Below, piece after piece: positions 8,878 to 17,955 of a stretch of DNA of 49,577 bases; position 1 is the stretch's first letter; the number at the start of each line of letters is the position of its first letter. The stretch comes from JBDZUZ01 sp040255445. GTDB taxonomy: Bacteria > Planctomycetota > Phycisphaerae > Phycisphaerales > UBA1924. The DNA is taken from positions 1-49,577 of the forward strand of contig JBDZUZ010000011.1 of the NCBI GenBank assembly GCA_040255445.1, written 5' to 3'. The position numbers were made by a program, and so were the translations under genes. The notes beneath the pieces are model-generated. The model was not told the origin of the DNA and searched no databases. It worked only from the letters and a program-made list of their open reading frames with translations.

Positions 8878-10026
8878 CTAGAACCGCAGCGCCGCCGCGA
8901 TCGTCGGGTCGCCCGGGATCTGCTCCGGCGATGCCGCGATCACCTCGGCGCCCGTCGCCAGCGCACGCGAGATCGCCAGATCCAGCAGGTCCTCATCACC
9001 CGCCTCGGGCTTCTGGTGCCGCTCGATGCGCCCGCTCGACTCTTCGAACCGTCCCCAGATCGGCTCACCGGGCGCCACCAGCACCGACCCCACCCGCGCC
9101 GAGGCCGCGGCCGGGAGCACCGCATCGATGCCCTTCGCGACCGAGGATGTGTGCGCCACCGCCGCGACACGCTCGGCGTGCGCCTTCACCGCGGCGTCGA
9201 GCCGCTCCCGCACCAGCGGCAACGCCGACGCGTGTAGTTCATCGGCGCTGAGATGATCCGGATTGCCCGAAAGATGCTCGTCGAGCAGGTTCGGATACTT
9301 CGACAGCGAGCGATACATGACGACCTCCGAATCAACCGATGCGAGCACGATCGGCGCCGACCGATCGTTGAGCAGCCCGTTCAACGCGGCGTCCACCCGG
9401 TGGTAGAGCTGCTCGACTTCGGCCTTCTGATCGTCGATGCCCCGCCCCTGCCCATGGAACATCGCCGCACGCATGTTCGCCGGCCCGGTCTGCTGCGCTT
9501 CGGTGTGAAACTGCAGCGCCTGCTGCTCGTAGTCGTAGCCCATCGCATCGCGCAGGCTCCGCGGGATGTCGTGCTCCGTCAGTTCCCGCGCCGAGTTCTG
9601 CGTGCACGCGATCAGCCGGATCTTCTTCTGGCTCAGGGTCAGGATGAAGAACCGTTGCTCATCCGCGACGTCGCTCACCAGAGGCCGCACACAGAACCGG
9701 TCACCGATGTACACCAGGTCCTGGACCGGCGTGTCCAGGTGCAGCATGCGCACCTCATCGGGACCGACAAGCACACCCAGCCCGTCCGACTGATGCCGCC
9801 AGAAACGCGGGTTGCCGAGGGCATCGCGCACCGACTCCAGTGAACCATTCAGACCATCACCGACACCGCGTCCCTTCAGCTCACGATCCGCCGCCGCGAG
9901 ATGGTTCTTGAGTCGGATACGGTCCTGATCAACCTCGGCGCCCTTGCGGTGCGTCGGGAGGTACATCGAAACGAGCGTCGCCTCGCGGACCCCCGCGAGG
10001 TTCTGCAGTTCAGTTGTGGTCAGCAT
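8878..10026 (-). CDS. Bacterial archaeo-eukaryotic release factor-like protein (baeRF family 3)
   Basis: A 382-residue protein related to the eRF1/Pelota group as found in bacteria (baeRF). Seen: the N-terminal SMYLPTHRKG, a central segment FFILTLSQKKIRLIAC, and a C-terminal eRF1 domain-3-like region (SARVGSVLVAPGEPIWG). These proteins are thought to act at the ribosome, but the role of family 3 is not established. It converges with the dnaE2 remnant, leaving a 20-base gap. A promoter-like CTGACG-N17-TAGGGT (10032-10060) ends five bases before the ATG, suggesting a leaderless message. Confidence 0.75.
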   Translation of the reverse strand: MLTTTELQNLAGVREATLVSMYLPTHRKGAEVDQDRIRLKNHLAAADRELKGRGVGDGLNGSLESVRDALGNPRFWRHQSDGLGVLVGPDEVRMLHLDTPVQDLVYIGDRFCVRPLVSDVADEQRFFILTLSQKKIRLIACTQNSARELTEHDIPRSLRDAMGYDYEQQALQFHTEAQQTGPANMRAAMFHGQGRGIDDQKAEVEQLYHRVDAALNGLLNDRSAPIVLASVDSEVVMYRSLSKYPNLLDEHLSGNPDHLSADELHASALPLVRERLDAAVKAHAERVAAVAHTSSVAKGIDAVLPAAASARVGSVLVAPGEPIWGRFEESSGRIERHQKPEAGDEDLLDLAISRALATGAEVIAASPEQIPGDPTIAAALRF

Positions 10027-10031
10027 GCCGG

Positions 10032-10060
10032 ACCCTACCGCCCGGCCCCCGCCCCGTCAG
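10032..10060 (-). promoter_or_regulatory. Predicted promoter, leaderless, for the baeRF gene
   Basis: On the minus strand CTGACG (10060-10055) and TAGGGT (10037-10032) are separated by 17 bases, and the hexamer ends five bases before the ATG at 10026. There is no Shine-Dalgarno sequence. Confidence 0.45.
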
Positions 10061-10151
10061 CCCGGTCTCCAAAGGTGATCGCTGCTTTAGATCCAGCGCC
10101 GGGCACCCCAAAACGACAAGCGGGAGACTCAAGACGAGTCTCCCGCAGAAG

Positions 10152-10242
10152 CGGAGAGGGAGGGATTCGAACCCTCGATACAGGCCAAAACCCGTATAAC
10201 GGTTTAGCAAACCGTCGCCTTCAGCCGCTCGGCCACCTCTCC
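10152..10242 (-). tRNA. tRNA-Ser (GCT)
   Basis: A 91-base class II tRNA. Acceptor stem GGAGAGG/CCTCTCC with discriminator G, anticodon stem ACGGT/ACCGT with loop TTGCTAA (anticodon GCT, reads AGC/AGU), a long serine-type variable arm and a T arm GAGGG-TTCGAAT-CCCTC. CCA is not encoded. Confidence 0.97.
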
Positions 10243-10509
10243 GGATGAAGGAATGCATCGGCCCAATGGGGGCCGGGCCGCAGCGTTTCCGCCAAAGCCC
10301 GCGTTCGGGGGAGCCGCCCTCCCGGGCAGCGGAGATCGATCGTAGCGGAAGCCCGGGCGGTGTCCAATCCGGGACCCCGGCGGGGGTGTCGACGTCCGGG
10401 TTCAAGCTCTTTTCAGACCGCGCCGAACCGGCCGGACCTGACCCCACCCACGGGTACACTCGCCAACGCACAGATGACGCCGCGTTCCGCGGCTCGGAGG
10501 AGGATCCCG

Positions 10510-11028
10510 ATGCAAGCACGCGCTCTCGCCGGCCTGGTCACCCTGTCCCTGCTCGCCGCCGCACCCGGCTGCAAGTCGTCGCAGAAGCCGCCGCCCAGCG
10601 TCGCCGCCGAGGGGCTGAACAGCGATCAGGTCGCCTTCCTCCGCGCCGCCGCGAGGGGCAAGCCCGGCGTCGCCGAAGAGTTCCTCGGCGCTGTCGACAT
10701 CAACGTCCGCGATGCCGATGGCCGCACCGCCCTCTACCTCGCCGCGGCCGGGGGTCACGACGCCATGGTCGCCTGGCTCGCGAGTAAGGGCGCCGACCTC
10801 AACGCGAAAGAGACCATCAAAGGCTGGACCCCGATGCACGCCGCCGCCGCCGCGGGGCACGACGACGTCATCACGGTTCTTGCCGGCCGCGGCGCGGACC
10901 TCGAGCCGAAGGACAAGGACGGCGCTACCCCTCTCAACCTTGCCCAGCGCGCCCGGCACGCGGTCGCCGCCCAGGCGATCTACGACGCCCAGAACGCCGG
11001 ACGGGATGGGGCCAACAATCCGCGGTGA
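10510..11028 (+). CDS. Ankyrin-repeat lipoprotein
   Basis: A 172-residue secreted protein. The N-terminus is a signal peptide followed by Cys at residue 21 (AAAPGC), an imperfect lipobox, so probably a lipoprotein. Three or four ankyrin repeats follow (DADGRTALYLAAAGGHDA, WTPMHAAAAAGHDDV, DGATPLNLAQRA), a protein-binding scaffold. The start is set by the strong Shine-Dalgarno GGAGGAGG just upstream. TACACT at 10455-10460 could be its -10 element. The stop overlaps the GTG of the glycosyltransferase gene (GTGA), so the two are probably cotranscribed. The binding partner is unknown. Confidence 0.85.
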   Translation: MQARALAGLVTLSLLAAAPGCKSSQKPPPSVAAEGLNSDQVAFLRAAARGKPGVAEEFLGAVDINVRDADGRTALYLAAAGGHDAMVAWLASKGADLNAKETIKGWTPMHAAAAAGHDDVITVLAGRGADLEPKDKDGATPLNLAQRARHAVAAQAIYDAQNAGRDGANNPR

Positions 11029-12341
11029 CGGCGCTCCGAGATGAAACCCGGGTGCATGGTCTGGTGCGTTCCGACGCCGCCGCGGCAAGGACTGACGGGC
11101 TCACTCCGCGCTCGCAGCTCCGGCCCGCGGTGATCGTTCCGTGCTTCAACCACGGCCACCTCGTCGCGGAGGTGCTCGACGGTGTGCTGCGGGCTGTGCC
11201 CGAGGCGCTCATCATCGCGGTCGATGACGGCTCAACCGACCGGACCTCCGATGCGTTCGCCGACTGGATCGCCACCAACCCAGATGCCAACTTCACGATC
11301 GTCTTTCATCGCGTGAACCGCGGCAAGGCCGCGGCGCTTCGCTCCGGGTTCGAAACCGCGGCCGCGGAGGGCTGCACCCACGCCGCCACCATCGATGCCG
11401 ACGGTCAGCTCGACCCTGCCGATATCCCGATGCTGCTCGGCATCGCCGCCGAGCAACCGACCGCGCTGATCCTGGGTTCGCGGCCCATCGCGATGGAGGG
11501 CTGCCCGGCGCGATGCGATGTCGGCCGACGTTTCACCAGCCTTGCCGTCGCCGCCCAGTGCGGCATCCGGCTCGCCGACACGCAGTGCGGCCTGCGCGTG
11601 TACCCCCTCGCGCTTGTCGATCGCTTGCGATGCGTGGGCGGGCGCTACTCGTTCGAGGCGGAGTTCATCACCCGCGCGGCGTGGGCGGGCGCGCCGATCA
11701 TCGAAGCGCCCGTGCGCTGCGCGTACTTCGACGCCTCGCGGCGTGTCAGCCACTTCCGTCCCTGGCGGGACTCGCTGCGGCAGGCGGCGCTGCATGTACG
11801 GCTGCTTTTTCGCGCACTCTGGCCGGTGGGCATTCATCGCGCCCGCACATCCCATGCCACGCCGCTCTGGCGGCGCGCCCTCGCGTGGATCAATCCGCTT
11901 CGCTCGCTCCGCGAGGCCCGCGGCAGCGATCTGGGCCGCATGGAATTCGCCGCGGCGATTGGTGTCGGCGCAATCATCGGCGCAACACCCTTCTTCGGGC
12001 TGCACACCGCGATGAGCGTCTACACCGCCTGGCGCCTGCACCTCCATCCCGCCGGTGTCGTGCTCGGTTCGCAGGTCTCGATCCCGCCGCTGGGCTTCAT
12101 CATCGCGGCGGCATCGATCTGGCTCGGGCATCTGCTGCTCTTCGGCCGCGTGCTGGGCCCGGCCGAGCTCAGCGCGTTGTGGGAACAGGATGTCCTCTCG
12201 CTCGCCCTCGAGTCCGCCGCGGCGTGGCTCGTCGGCGGCATCCCGCTGGCGTTCGTGATCGGGACCTGTGTCTTCTTCGTCGTCTTCGGGATCAGCGGCC
12301 GGCTGCGTCGCTCCCACCTGTCAGCAACGCATCCAGCCTGA
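11025..12341 (+). CDS. Family 2 glycosyltransferase with C-terminal DUF2062 membrane domain
   Basis: A 438-residue protein. Residues about 35-240 form a GT-A domain (VIVPCFNHGHLV; VDDGSTD; DADGQLDP as the metal-binding DxD region), resembling dolichyl-phosphate-mannose-type synthases. Residues about 300-420 form a DUF2062 domain (GATPFFGLHTAMSVY) with several membrane helices. GT2-DUF2062 fusions are known in bacterial outer-membrane glycolipid and polyene clusters. It is convergent with the pigment-like operon and its 3' end overlaps the deacetylase gene by 50 bases, so a role in decorating the same product is plausible but unproven. GTG start, coupled to the ankyrin lipoprotein gene. Confidence 0.85.
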   Translation: MTALRDETRVHGLVRSDAAAARTDGLTPRSQLRPAVIVPCFNHGHLVAEVLDGVLRAVPEALIIAVDDGSTDRTSDAFADWIATNPDANFTIVFHRVNRGKAAALRSGFETAAAEGCTHAATIDADGQLDPADIPMLLGIAAEQPTALILGSRPIAMEGCPARCDVGRRFTSLAVAAQCGIRLADTQCGLRVYPLALVDRLRCVGGRYSFEAEFITRAAWAGAPIIEAPVRCAYFDASRRVSHFRPWRDSLRQAALHVRLLFRALWPVGIHRARTSHATPLWRRALAWINPLRSLREARGSDLGRMEFAAAIGVGAIIGATPFFGLHTAMSVYTAWRLHLHPAGVVLGSQVSIPPLGFIIAAASIWLGHLLLFGRVLGPAELSALWEQDVLSLALESAAAWLVGGIPLAFVIGTCVFFVVFGISGRLRRSHLSATHPA

Positions 12342-13038
12342 CCGCATCGAGCCCCCGCTCGCGCAGGCCGCTCAGAATCCGCGGCAGCGCTGACGAGGTT
12401 GCACCGATCGGCCGATCGCTCGCCGGATCACGGCCATCGTGCATCAGAACGATCTCTCCCGCCCTGATCCCGCCGCCGCGTTGCAGCACCGCCTGCTCGA
12501 TCTGGTCCGGGCTGCTCGCGACACCGTCGTACGCGCGGCGTGACCACGCGATCGTCGCATAGCCAAGGTTGCGCGCTGCGGCCATCACCGGCGGCGACTT
12601 GAACCCCATCGGCGCCCGGAACACCGCCGGCCTCGCGCCGATGATCGAAGCGATCGCTTCGTCGGTTCTCGTCAGCTGCGCCCGCCAATACCCCCAGAAC
12701 CGCAGCAGGCCGGCGCGGCTGTGGTCGTAGGTGTGGTTCCCGATCTGGTGCCCTTCGCGGTAGATGCGCTCGACCAGCCGCGGGTGCGCGGCAGCGTACC
12801 GCCCGATCACAAAGAACGTCGCCCGCGCACCGTGCTCGCCGAGCAGATCGAGGATGCGTTCGGTCTCACCCGGCCAGGGCCCATCATCGAACGTGAGTGC
12901 CACCCGCCGTGCACTCCCATCGCCCCGCGCAACGACCTCGCCGAACAGCCCGCTGCGCGGAGCGAACACCCCATATGCGACCACGCCCCCGACAAGGCCG
13001 AGACCAGCCGCGGCGATGATGCTCGGATCAATCGCCAT
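12292..13038 (-). CDS. Polysaccharide deacetylase (NodB family, CE4)
   Basis: A 248-residue NodB-fold deacetylase that removes N- or O-acetyl groups from sugars. Seen: the metal-binding TFDDGPWPG with catalytic Asp, the His pair in GNHTYDHS, FRAPMG, and the C-terminal LMHDG. One N-terminal hydrophobic helix (about 7-25) suggests anchoring in the envelope. It is the last gene of the twelve-gene operon, three bases after the phosphatase-family lipoprotein gene, and overlaps the convergent glycosyltransferase gene tail to tail by 50 bases. The substrate is unknown; an acetylated sugar added to the pigment lipid is one possibility. Confidence 0.9.
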   Translation of the reverse strand: MAIDPSIIAAAGLGLVGGVVAYGVFAPRSGLFGEVVARGDGSARRVALTFDDGPWPGETERILDLLGEHGARATFFVIGRYAAAHPRLVERIYREGHQIGNHTYDHSRAGLLRFWGYWRAQLTRTDEAIASIIGARPAVFRAPMGFKSPPVMAAARNLGYATIAWSRRAYDGVASSPDQIEQAVLQRGGGIRAGEIVLMHDGRDPASDRPIGATSSALPRILSGLRERGLDAVRLDALLTGGSDAAGR

Positions 13039-13041
13039 GCA

Positions 13042-14535
13042 TCACCGCCGGAGCCGATCCGGGTCGTACCGCGGCTCGATCGCCCGCAGCACATCCTCGG
13101 TCTTCATGACGGGCCGCCCGCGGCCGGTTGTGGTGAGAAGGAACGCCGCCGAGTCGACCTGATCCAGCCCGCCGTGGGTCGAAGCCATGTCCACCCACCA
13201 GTCAAACGAGGAGAGGCCGGCGTAGTAGCCCGGCGCTGTCGTGATCATGACATCGGGCGCGTGCACGGTCACGCCTCGGAACGCCTCCCACACCCGCCGC
13301 GGTGCATCTGGCCACTGGTGATCGGCGGTCGCCTCGAACCAGTCCTCCGCGCTGATGAACCCGTCCGCATCGACCCTTCCAGCTTCGCGCAAGGCGTCAA
13401 CAACTCCGCTCAGGTGCAGCACATCCGCGGTGTGCGCCACATACCGGAACCGGCCATCACGCGCCGACACGCGAGCTGCCCCAGCGCGGTTCAGGACAAC
13501 CGTGTCCTCGCCATCCACATACATCGCCAGCCCGATCTCCGGCCGCGCTGCCAGCGCTGCCGCGACCTCCGCCGCATGCCGGGTGTGGACGCCGGCGTAG
13601 TTGACCAGCCCGTCCTGCTCCACCACGACAACACGCTCATGCGCCCCCGCAGCGCCGAGTGTCGACCGCGGTGTGAAGCCCGCCTCCCGCAGCATCACTT
13701 CGAGGTCGATCCGCTCCCCGCTCCGCAGATTGTGCCCGTGATCGGAGAGCGCGGAGATCATCACAGCGCCGCGCCGCTCGTGCAGCACCGCGGCGACCAA
13801 TTGCTCCAGCCCATCGAGACACTCTTCGACACCCTCGGCGCCGTGCTTGCTCACCATGCCCGCCGGGCTCGCGAAGTACACCAGCGTCACGCGGTCGGGC
13901 GAAGCATCAAACGCCTTCTTCGCCCGTGCCAGCTCGACTCGAAACCACCGCCGCGGATAGAGGAACGAGAGCCCGTTCTCCCAGTACTTGAGGCGGTAAT
14001 GCAGCCGCCGCTCCCACGGGTTTCCGCGACCCGTCGTTCGTTCGTAGACCCGGTCCACCCGCTTCCCGCGTGTGCGGTCGTAGTACTGGTTGATCGGCCC
14101 GGGCATCGGCGGCGCGCCGATCATCCGGCTGAAGATCACCGGGCTCATGGTGGGGAACGGGGGGATCACCTTCGTCGGCGGATCGAAAATGGCCAGCGGG
14201 CTCGCCGGATCCGCACACCGCTCCCGCACCGCTTCGAACGGGATCGAATCCATCAGGACGATCAGGTGGGGCACATCACTAGCGCGGGCCGGCTCGATGC
14301 GAAACACGCGGTCGATCGTGCCATCCTCGTCATCGTCATAGCCAAGCAGGCGCATGGCGCCGCGGTCATCCCGCTCGAGCGAGAAATCGGCGTGGCCGGA
14401 GCCGTCGGTGTCGTACCGCAACGCCGCGGCATCGGCGTGCAGAGGCGTCGTTGGGAATCGAAGCCGATCACCGGGAGCGATGCACCCCGCAACACCAACC
14501 GATACCACGAGACTCAACACCAGAGCACGGATCAA
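13042..14535 (-). CDS. Lipoprotein of the alkaline phosphatase superfamily
   Basis: A 497-residue lipoprotein (lipobox VAGC after a hydrophobic signal) of the type I phosphodiesterase/nucleotide pyrophosphatase group. Seen: LIVLMDSIP as the first metal site, a candidate nucleophile region FPTMSPVIFS, and SDHGHN as a later metal site. Two DxDG-type calcium-like loops follow the signal (DTDGSGHAD, DDDEDGTID). I chose TTG 14535, which overlaps the MMPL stop (TTGA); without it no good start precedes the signal peptide. The substrate is unknown. Its place after the exporter suggests action on a phosphorylated product outside the inner membrane. Confidence 0.75.
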   Translation of the reverse strand: MIRALVLSLVVSVGVAGCIAPGDRLRFPTTPLHADAAALRYDTDGSGHADFSLERDDRGAMRLLGYDDDEDGTIDRVFRIEPARASDVPHLIVLMDSIPFEAVRERCADPASPLAIFDPPTKVIPPFPTMSPVIFSRMIGAPPMPGPINQYYDRTRGKRVDRVYERTTGRGNPWERRLHYRLKYWENGLSFLYPRRWFRVELARAKKAFDASPDRVTLVYFASPAGMVSKHGAEGVEECLDGLEQLVAAVLHERRGAVMISALSDHGHNLRSGERIDLEVMLREAGFTPRSTLGAAGAHERVVVVEQDGLVNYAGVHTRHAAEVAAALAARPEIGLAMYVDGEDTVVLNRAGAARVSARDGRFRYVAHTADVLHLSGVVDALREAGRVDADGFISAEDWFEATADHQWPDAPRRVWEAFRGVTVHAPDVMITTAPGYYAGLSSFDWWVDMASTHGGLDQVDSAAFLLTTTGRGRPVMKTEDVLRAIEPRYDPDRLRR

Positions 14536-17201
14536 GAGGACCTCTCCTTGCGCCGCCGGGCGAGCACCGGCGCCAGAAAGCACAACGCCGCGCCCAGCGA
14601 TGCAGCGACACCGATCGCCACGACAACACCAAGCGTACAGATCGCGGGCGTTGATGTGAACGCGAGCGCACCGAACCCCGCAACGGTCGTCACGCCCGCC
14701 ACGATTACGGCGTGCACCAGCGGCGCTAAGACTACCTCGAACTCCGCCCCATCGCGCTTTCGTGCCGCGGCGGAGACGAGGAAGACCCCCGCATCGACCG
14801 CGATCCCGCACAAGAGCGGCAATGCGACCGCGTTGACCGGATTGAACTGAATCCCCAGCAGCCGCATCGCCGCGAGCGTGCACACCGCGCCGAAGAGAAG
14901 CGGCGTCATCGCCAGCAAGACCGAAGACACCCGTCGCAGCGCAACCACCAGCCACACCAGAATCAGCCCCACCGAGAGCCCGATCGCTCGCGGCAGATCG
15001 GCCCGCGTCGACCGCTCCAGGTCGTAGCTCACCGCCGGCATTCCGGTCACCGTCGCCCCCGACCCTGGCACGGTATCGACCGCCGCTCGAAGCAGCTCGA
15101 TGATCCGGTCGCGCTCAGCGCGATCACGGATCGGCCGGTCAAAGCGGGCAATGAGCAGCGTGGCGACCTCGTCTTCCATCTCGCCCAGCCGTGCGTCCTC
15201 ACGCGGAACGCCCGTCTCACTGGTCACACCCGCATCCTCCGCATCAAGAACCCGCTCGGCGATCGACGGATACGACCGCACATCCGCGAGTGTCGGGGCG
15301 GCTTTAGGAGTGATCAACTCACCGAGGAACGTCCGGTACTCAGTGAACGCCGCCGGATCGAACACGCTCGCCTCGAGCGCATCATCGAAGTCGGCGAGCA
15401 CCCGCTCGGGATCGATCCGCCCCAGCGCCTCCGCGCGAGCATCGACATCGGCCGGGCGTGGGACCAGCAGATGCACTCCGAGCACGCCATTCAGCCCCGC
15501 GGCTTGCAGTTCGCTCGCTTGCAACGCCGCGGCCACCGCATGGGCTCGCGCAATCAGCTCCCCATCATCCCGCCCCCGGACCTCGATCGGCACCGACTCA
15601 CCGATCGACACGAATCGGCCCGCGATCCGCTCCGTTGCCGCCAGCGGCGCGTTCGGCCGCGGGTGCATGATCGTCAGGTCTGATTCGAGGCCGGGAAGAC
15701 CGAACACCACCAGCGCCACAACCGCAACGCCGAACACCACGCTGCTCGCCCGCATCAGCACACTACCGCGTCGGACGATCGTGCGGGCCGCAGCGCCGCC
15801 CCCGCCACCCCTTCCACTCCCGCCACCCCCGCCACCCCCACTCACTGGAGCGTGGAACCGGTCGCTGACCGCCAAAAGCGCGGGGAGCACCGTGAAGACC
15901 GCTGCCGCAGCGCCGACCAACCCGAGCGCCCCCATCACCGCGAAGTCGCGCAGCATCGCGACCTGGGCCGTCAGAAGGGCCACGAACCCGAAGACGCTGG
16001 TCAGACAGTTGGTGACGATCGGTCGCGCCAGGGCGCGTGCGGTCGCTGATGACGCGGACGCCGCGGATGCCACCTTACTCGCATCCGCGCGCGCCGCCTG
16101 GTAGTGCGAAAGGAAGTGCACTCCATAATCAACACCGAGGCCGGCGAGCATCGCGGCGATCACCGCCGTCAGCGGCGTGATCCCAGTGGCGAACGCGGCG
16201 TGCACCCCGAACCCGGCCACAACTCCCACTCCCGCGGTCAGCCCCACAAGCACGGGGGCTGCGATGCGGCGGTAGAAGATGAAGAACAACACGTGCAGCA
16301 GCACAACCGCCGCGATCGAGCTTCGGATCGAATCACCTCTGATCGCCCGCGATGTCGTCGCCGCGATCGCGTACCCGCCCCCGATCTCCAGCGTCAGCCC
16401 GTCGATGTTCGCCGTTTCCGCGGCGGCCGCGGCGTCATCCGCCAGTGCTTGTGCGAACGCGAGATCGTTCACCGGACGCCGACCCGACACGCGGATCAGC
16501 AGCGATCGCCGATCCGACGACAGTTCCAATGCAGGGCCCGCCTCGGTCGCCGACCCCGCCGCGGCTGGCGATGCATCCTCGATCCCGTAGACATCCTCGT
16601 CGATCAGATCTGTCAGCCGCAACGGATCCCGCAGCAACCGGTCGCCGATCGCGGCCGCGGCGGGCCCGGGCGCCGCGGCGAGCGCCTCGTTCCGCGCGAT
16701 CTGCTCACGCATGCCCTCCGGCGTCACACGCCGAAGCAGCTCAGTGAACCCGTCCTCGCTGAGGTAGTACGCCCCCCGCGGCAGCATCACCTCGCGTACA
16801 TACCGCTCCAGCGCCGCATCCCGCGTCCATGCGATCCGCTGGACGCGCTGCGGCGCTCCGGGCGATGCCCGCAGCGCCGCGGCGAACCGCTCGGCGAACT
16901 CCGCCAGCGGCGCGACATCCGCCCCCTCATAGGACTCCGGGAGCGACACGGACACCAGGAGCTCGTCGAGCGTGTGGTACGCATGACCGACACGCGCGAG
17001 CGCTGCTGCAGAAGCAGCATCGTCCCCAAGCATCGCGCCAAGGCTCGCATCGATGGGAGTCCGGACGATCGAGACGATCGCCGCGACGAGCACAACCGCG
17101 GCAACGAGAAGCGTGCGCAACGGTCGGCGGGCGCAGGCTCCGGCGATCAACGCGCCCGCCCCGCCGATCCATGACACACGGCTCGCGTCAGAATCACTCA
17201 C
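14532..17201 (-). CDS. MMPL-family RND exporter
   Basis: An 889-residue exporter with two homologous halves, each with one helix, a large periplasmic loop and a five-helix bundle (GLGVDYGVHFLSHYQAA in half 1; GIAVDAGVFLVSAA in half 2). Family members export lipids and polyenes; in aryl-polyene clusters the MMPL protein is thought to move the product to the outer membrane together with LolA-type carriers. The GTG start at 17201 overlaps the upstream lipoprotein stop (GTGA). Odd: a glycine-rich linker of about 20 residues joins the halves (around 15785-15845), encoded by C-rich low-complexity DNA. Confidence 0.9.
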   Translation of the reverse strand: MSDSDASRVSWIGGAGALIAGACARRPLRTLLVAAVVLVAAIVSIVRTPIDASLGAMLGDDAASAAALARVGHAYHTLDELLVSVSLPESYEGADVAPLAEFAERFAAALRASPGAPQRVQRIAWTRDAALERYVREVMLPRGAYYLSEDGFTELLRRVTPEGMREQIARNEALAAAPGPAAAAIGDRLLRDPLRLTDLIDEDVYGIEDASPAAAGSATEAGPALELSSDRRSLLIRVSGRRPVNDLAFAQALADDAAAAAETANIDGLTLEIGGGYAIAATTSRAIRGDSIRSSIAAVVLLHVLFFIFYRRIAAPVLVGLTAGVGVVAGFGVHAAFATGITPLTAVIAAMLAGLGVDYGVHFLSHYQAARADASKVASAASASSATARALARPIVTNCLTSVFGFVALLTAQVAMLRDFAVMGALGLVGAAAAVFTVLPALLAVSDRFHAPVSGGGGGGGSGRGGGGGAAARTIVRRGSVLMRASSVVFGVAVVALVVFGLPGLESDLTIMHPRPNAPLAATERIAGRFVSIGESVPIEVRGRDDGELIARAHAVAAALQASELQAAGLNGVLGVHLLVPRPADVDARAEALGRIDPERVLADFDDALEASVFDPAAFTEYRTFLGELITPKAAPTLADVRSYPSIAERVLDAEDAGVTSETGVPREDARLGEMEDEVATLLIARFDRPIRDRAERDRIIELLRAAVDTVPGSGATVTGMPAVSYDLERSTRADLPRAIGLSVGLILVWLVVALRRVSSVLLAMTPLLFGAVCTLAAMRLLGIQFNPVNAVALPLLCGIAVDAGVFLVSAAARKRDGAEFEVVLAPLVHAVIVAGVTTVAGFGALAFTSTPAICTLGVVVAIGVAASLGAALCFLAPVLARRRKERSS

Positions 17202-17938
17202 GGGAGAAGCTTCGCCCGCCGCGGCGGGACGAACGCCCCCTCCGCGTGCTCCTGGTTGAATTCCGTCTGATACAGACGGATCGTCAACTCCCCCTCCGCG
17301 CCGCTGATGCGCATCCGCCGCGGCCACACCACCTCGCCGTATACCTCGTACTGATCCAATGTGATCGCCACATCCTCGCGGCCATCGAGCGTGAATCGCC
17401 GGGGCGTCAGTGTCGGCCGATCGATCGTGCAGACCACGGCGGGCGCATCCGGCTCAAGCGCGGGGCCGACGAGGGTCAGTGTCGCATCGCTCGTTCGCGC
17501 GTCATCCGCCGCGGCGGCCGCGAACCATGACGGAGACAGCACGCGGAGCGCGGCCGCGAACTGCCCAGCCGGCAACCACTCACCCGATCCCAGGGCCGCT
17601 TCGCCCTCACGCTCACGCATCCAGACCCACGCGTCCTCGTCATCAATGGTGATGTCCAGCACGGCCTGGTTGAACTTCCACGCCCGCAACCGCATGCGCC
17701 CCGGGAACTCGATCGCGACGGCCCCATCAAGCCGCACGTCCTCGCCCTTGCTGTCTCGCGCGGTGACATCGCAGCGTGCTGAGATCGTCCGCACCCCCTC
17801 AAACCGCTCCGCCACCACCGTGATCGATTCCTCGACCGACATCACCGGATAGCGGGGCAACTGCTGCGCACAACCGATGCAGCCGAGGCCAACGAACACT
17901 GCAACAAGTACCGATACAGCGCAATTCATGCTCGCCAT
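17198..17938 (-). CDS. Outer-membrane-type lipoprotein, LolA/LolB-like
   Basis: A 246-residue lipoprotein: a signal peptide with CIGC just before a mature cysteine, then an all-beta region beginning ERFEGVRTISARCDV, which resembles the start of LolA/LolB-like or DUF4292-like folds. Such lipoproteins are paired with MMPL exporters in aryl-polyene clusters (the DUF3261 slot). I chose the ATG at 17938, 17 bases after the ligase stop; GTG 17965 would overlap that gene. The stop is shared with the MMPL start. A role as product acceptor at the outer membrane is an inference. Confidence 0.65.
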   Translation of the reverse strand: MASMNCAVSVLVAVFVGLGCIGCAQQLPRYPVMSVEESITVVAERFEGVRTISARCDVTARDSKGEDVRLDGAVAIEFPGRMRLRAWKFNQAVLDITIDDEDAWVWMREREGEAALGSGEWLPAGQFAAALRVLSPSWFAAAAADDARTSDATLTLVGPALEPDAPAVVCTIDRPTLTPRRFTLDGREDVAITLDQYEVYGEVVWPRRMRISGAEGELTIRLYQTEFNQEHAEGAFVPPRRAKLLP

Positions 17939-17955
17939 GCTCGGACCCTGACCCT

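Noticed and set aside
12721..14850. A 709-codon plus-strand frame opposite the deacetylase and phosphatase-family genes
   Set aside because: No domain; its codon pattern mirrors the minus-strand genes, which have catalytic motifs.
14532..17201. The MMPL exporter as part of a resistance efflux pump
   Set aside because: No periplasmic adaptor or TolC partner is nearby; the LolA-like and lipoprotein neighbours fit product transport in a polyene operon.
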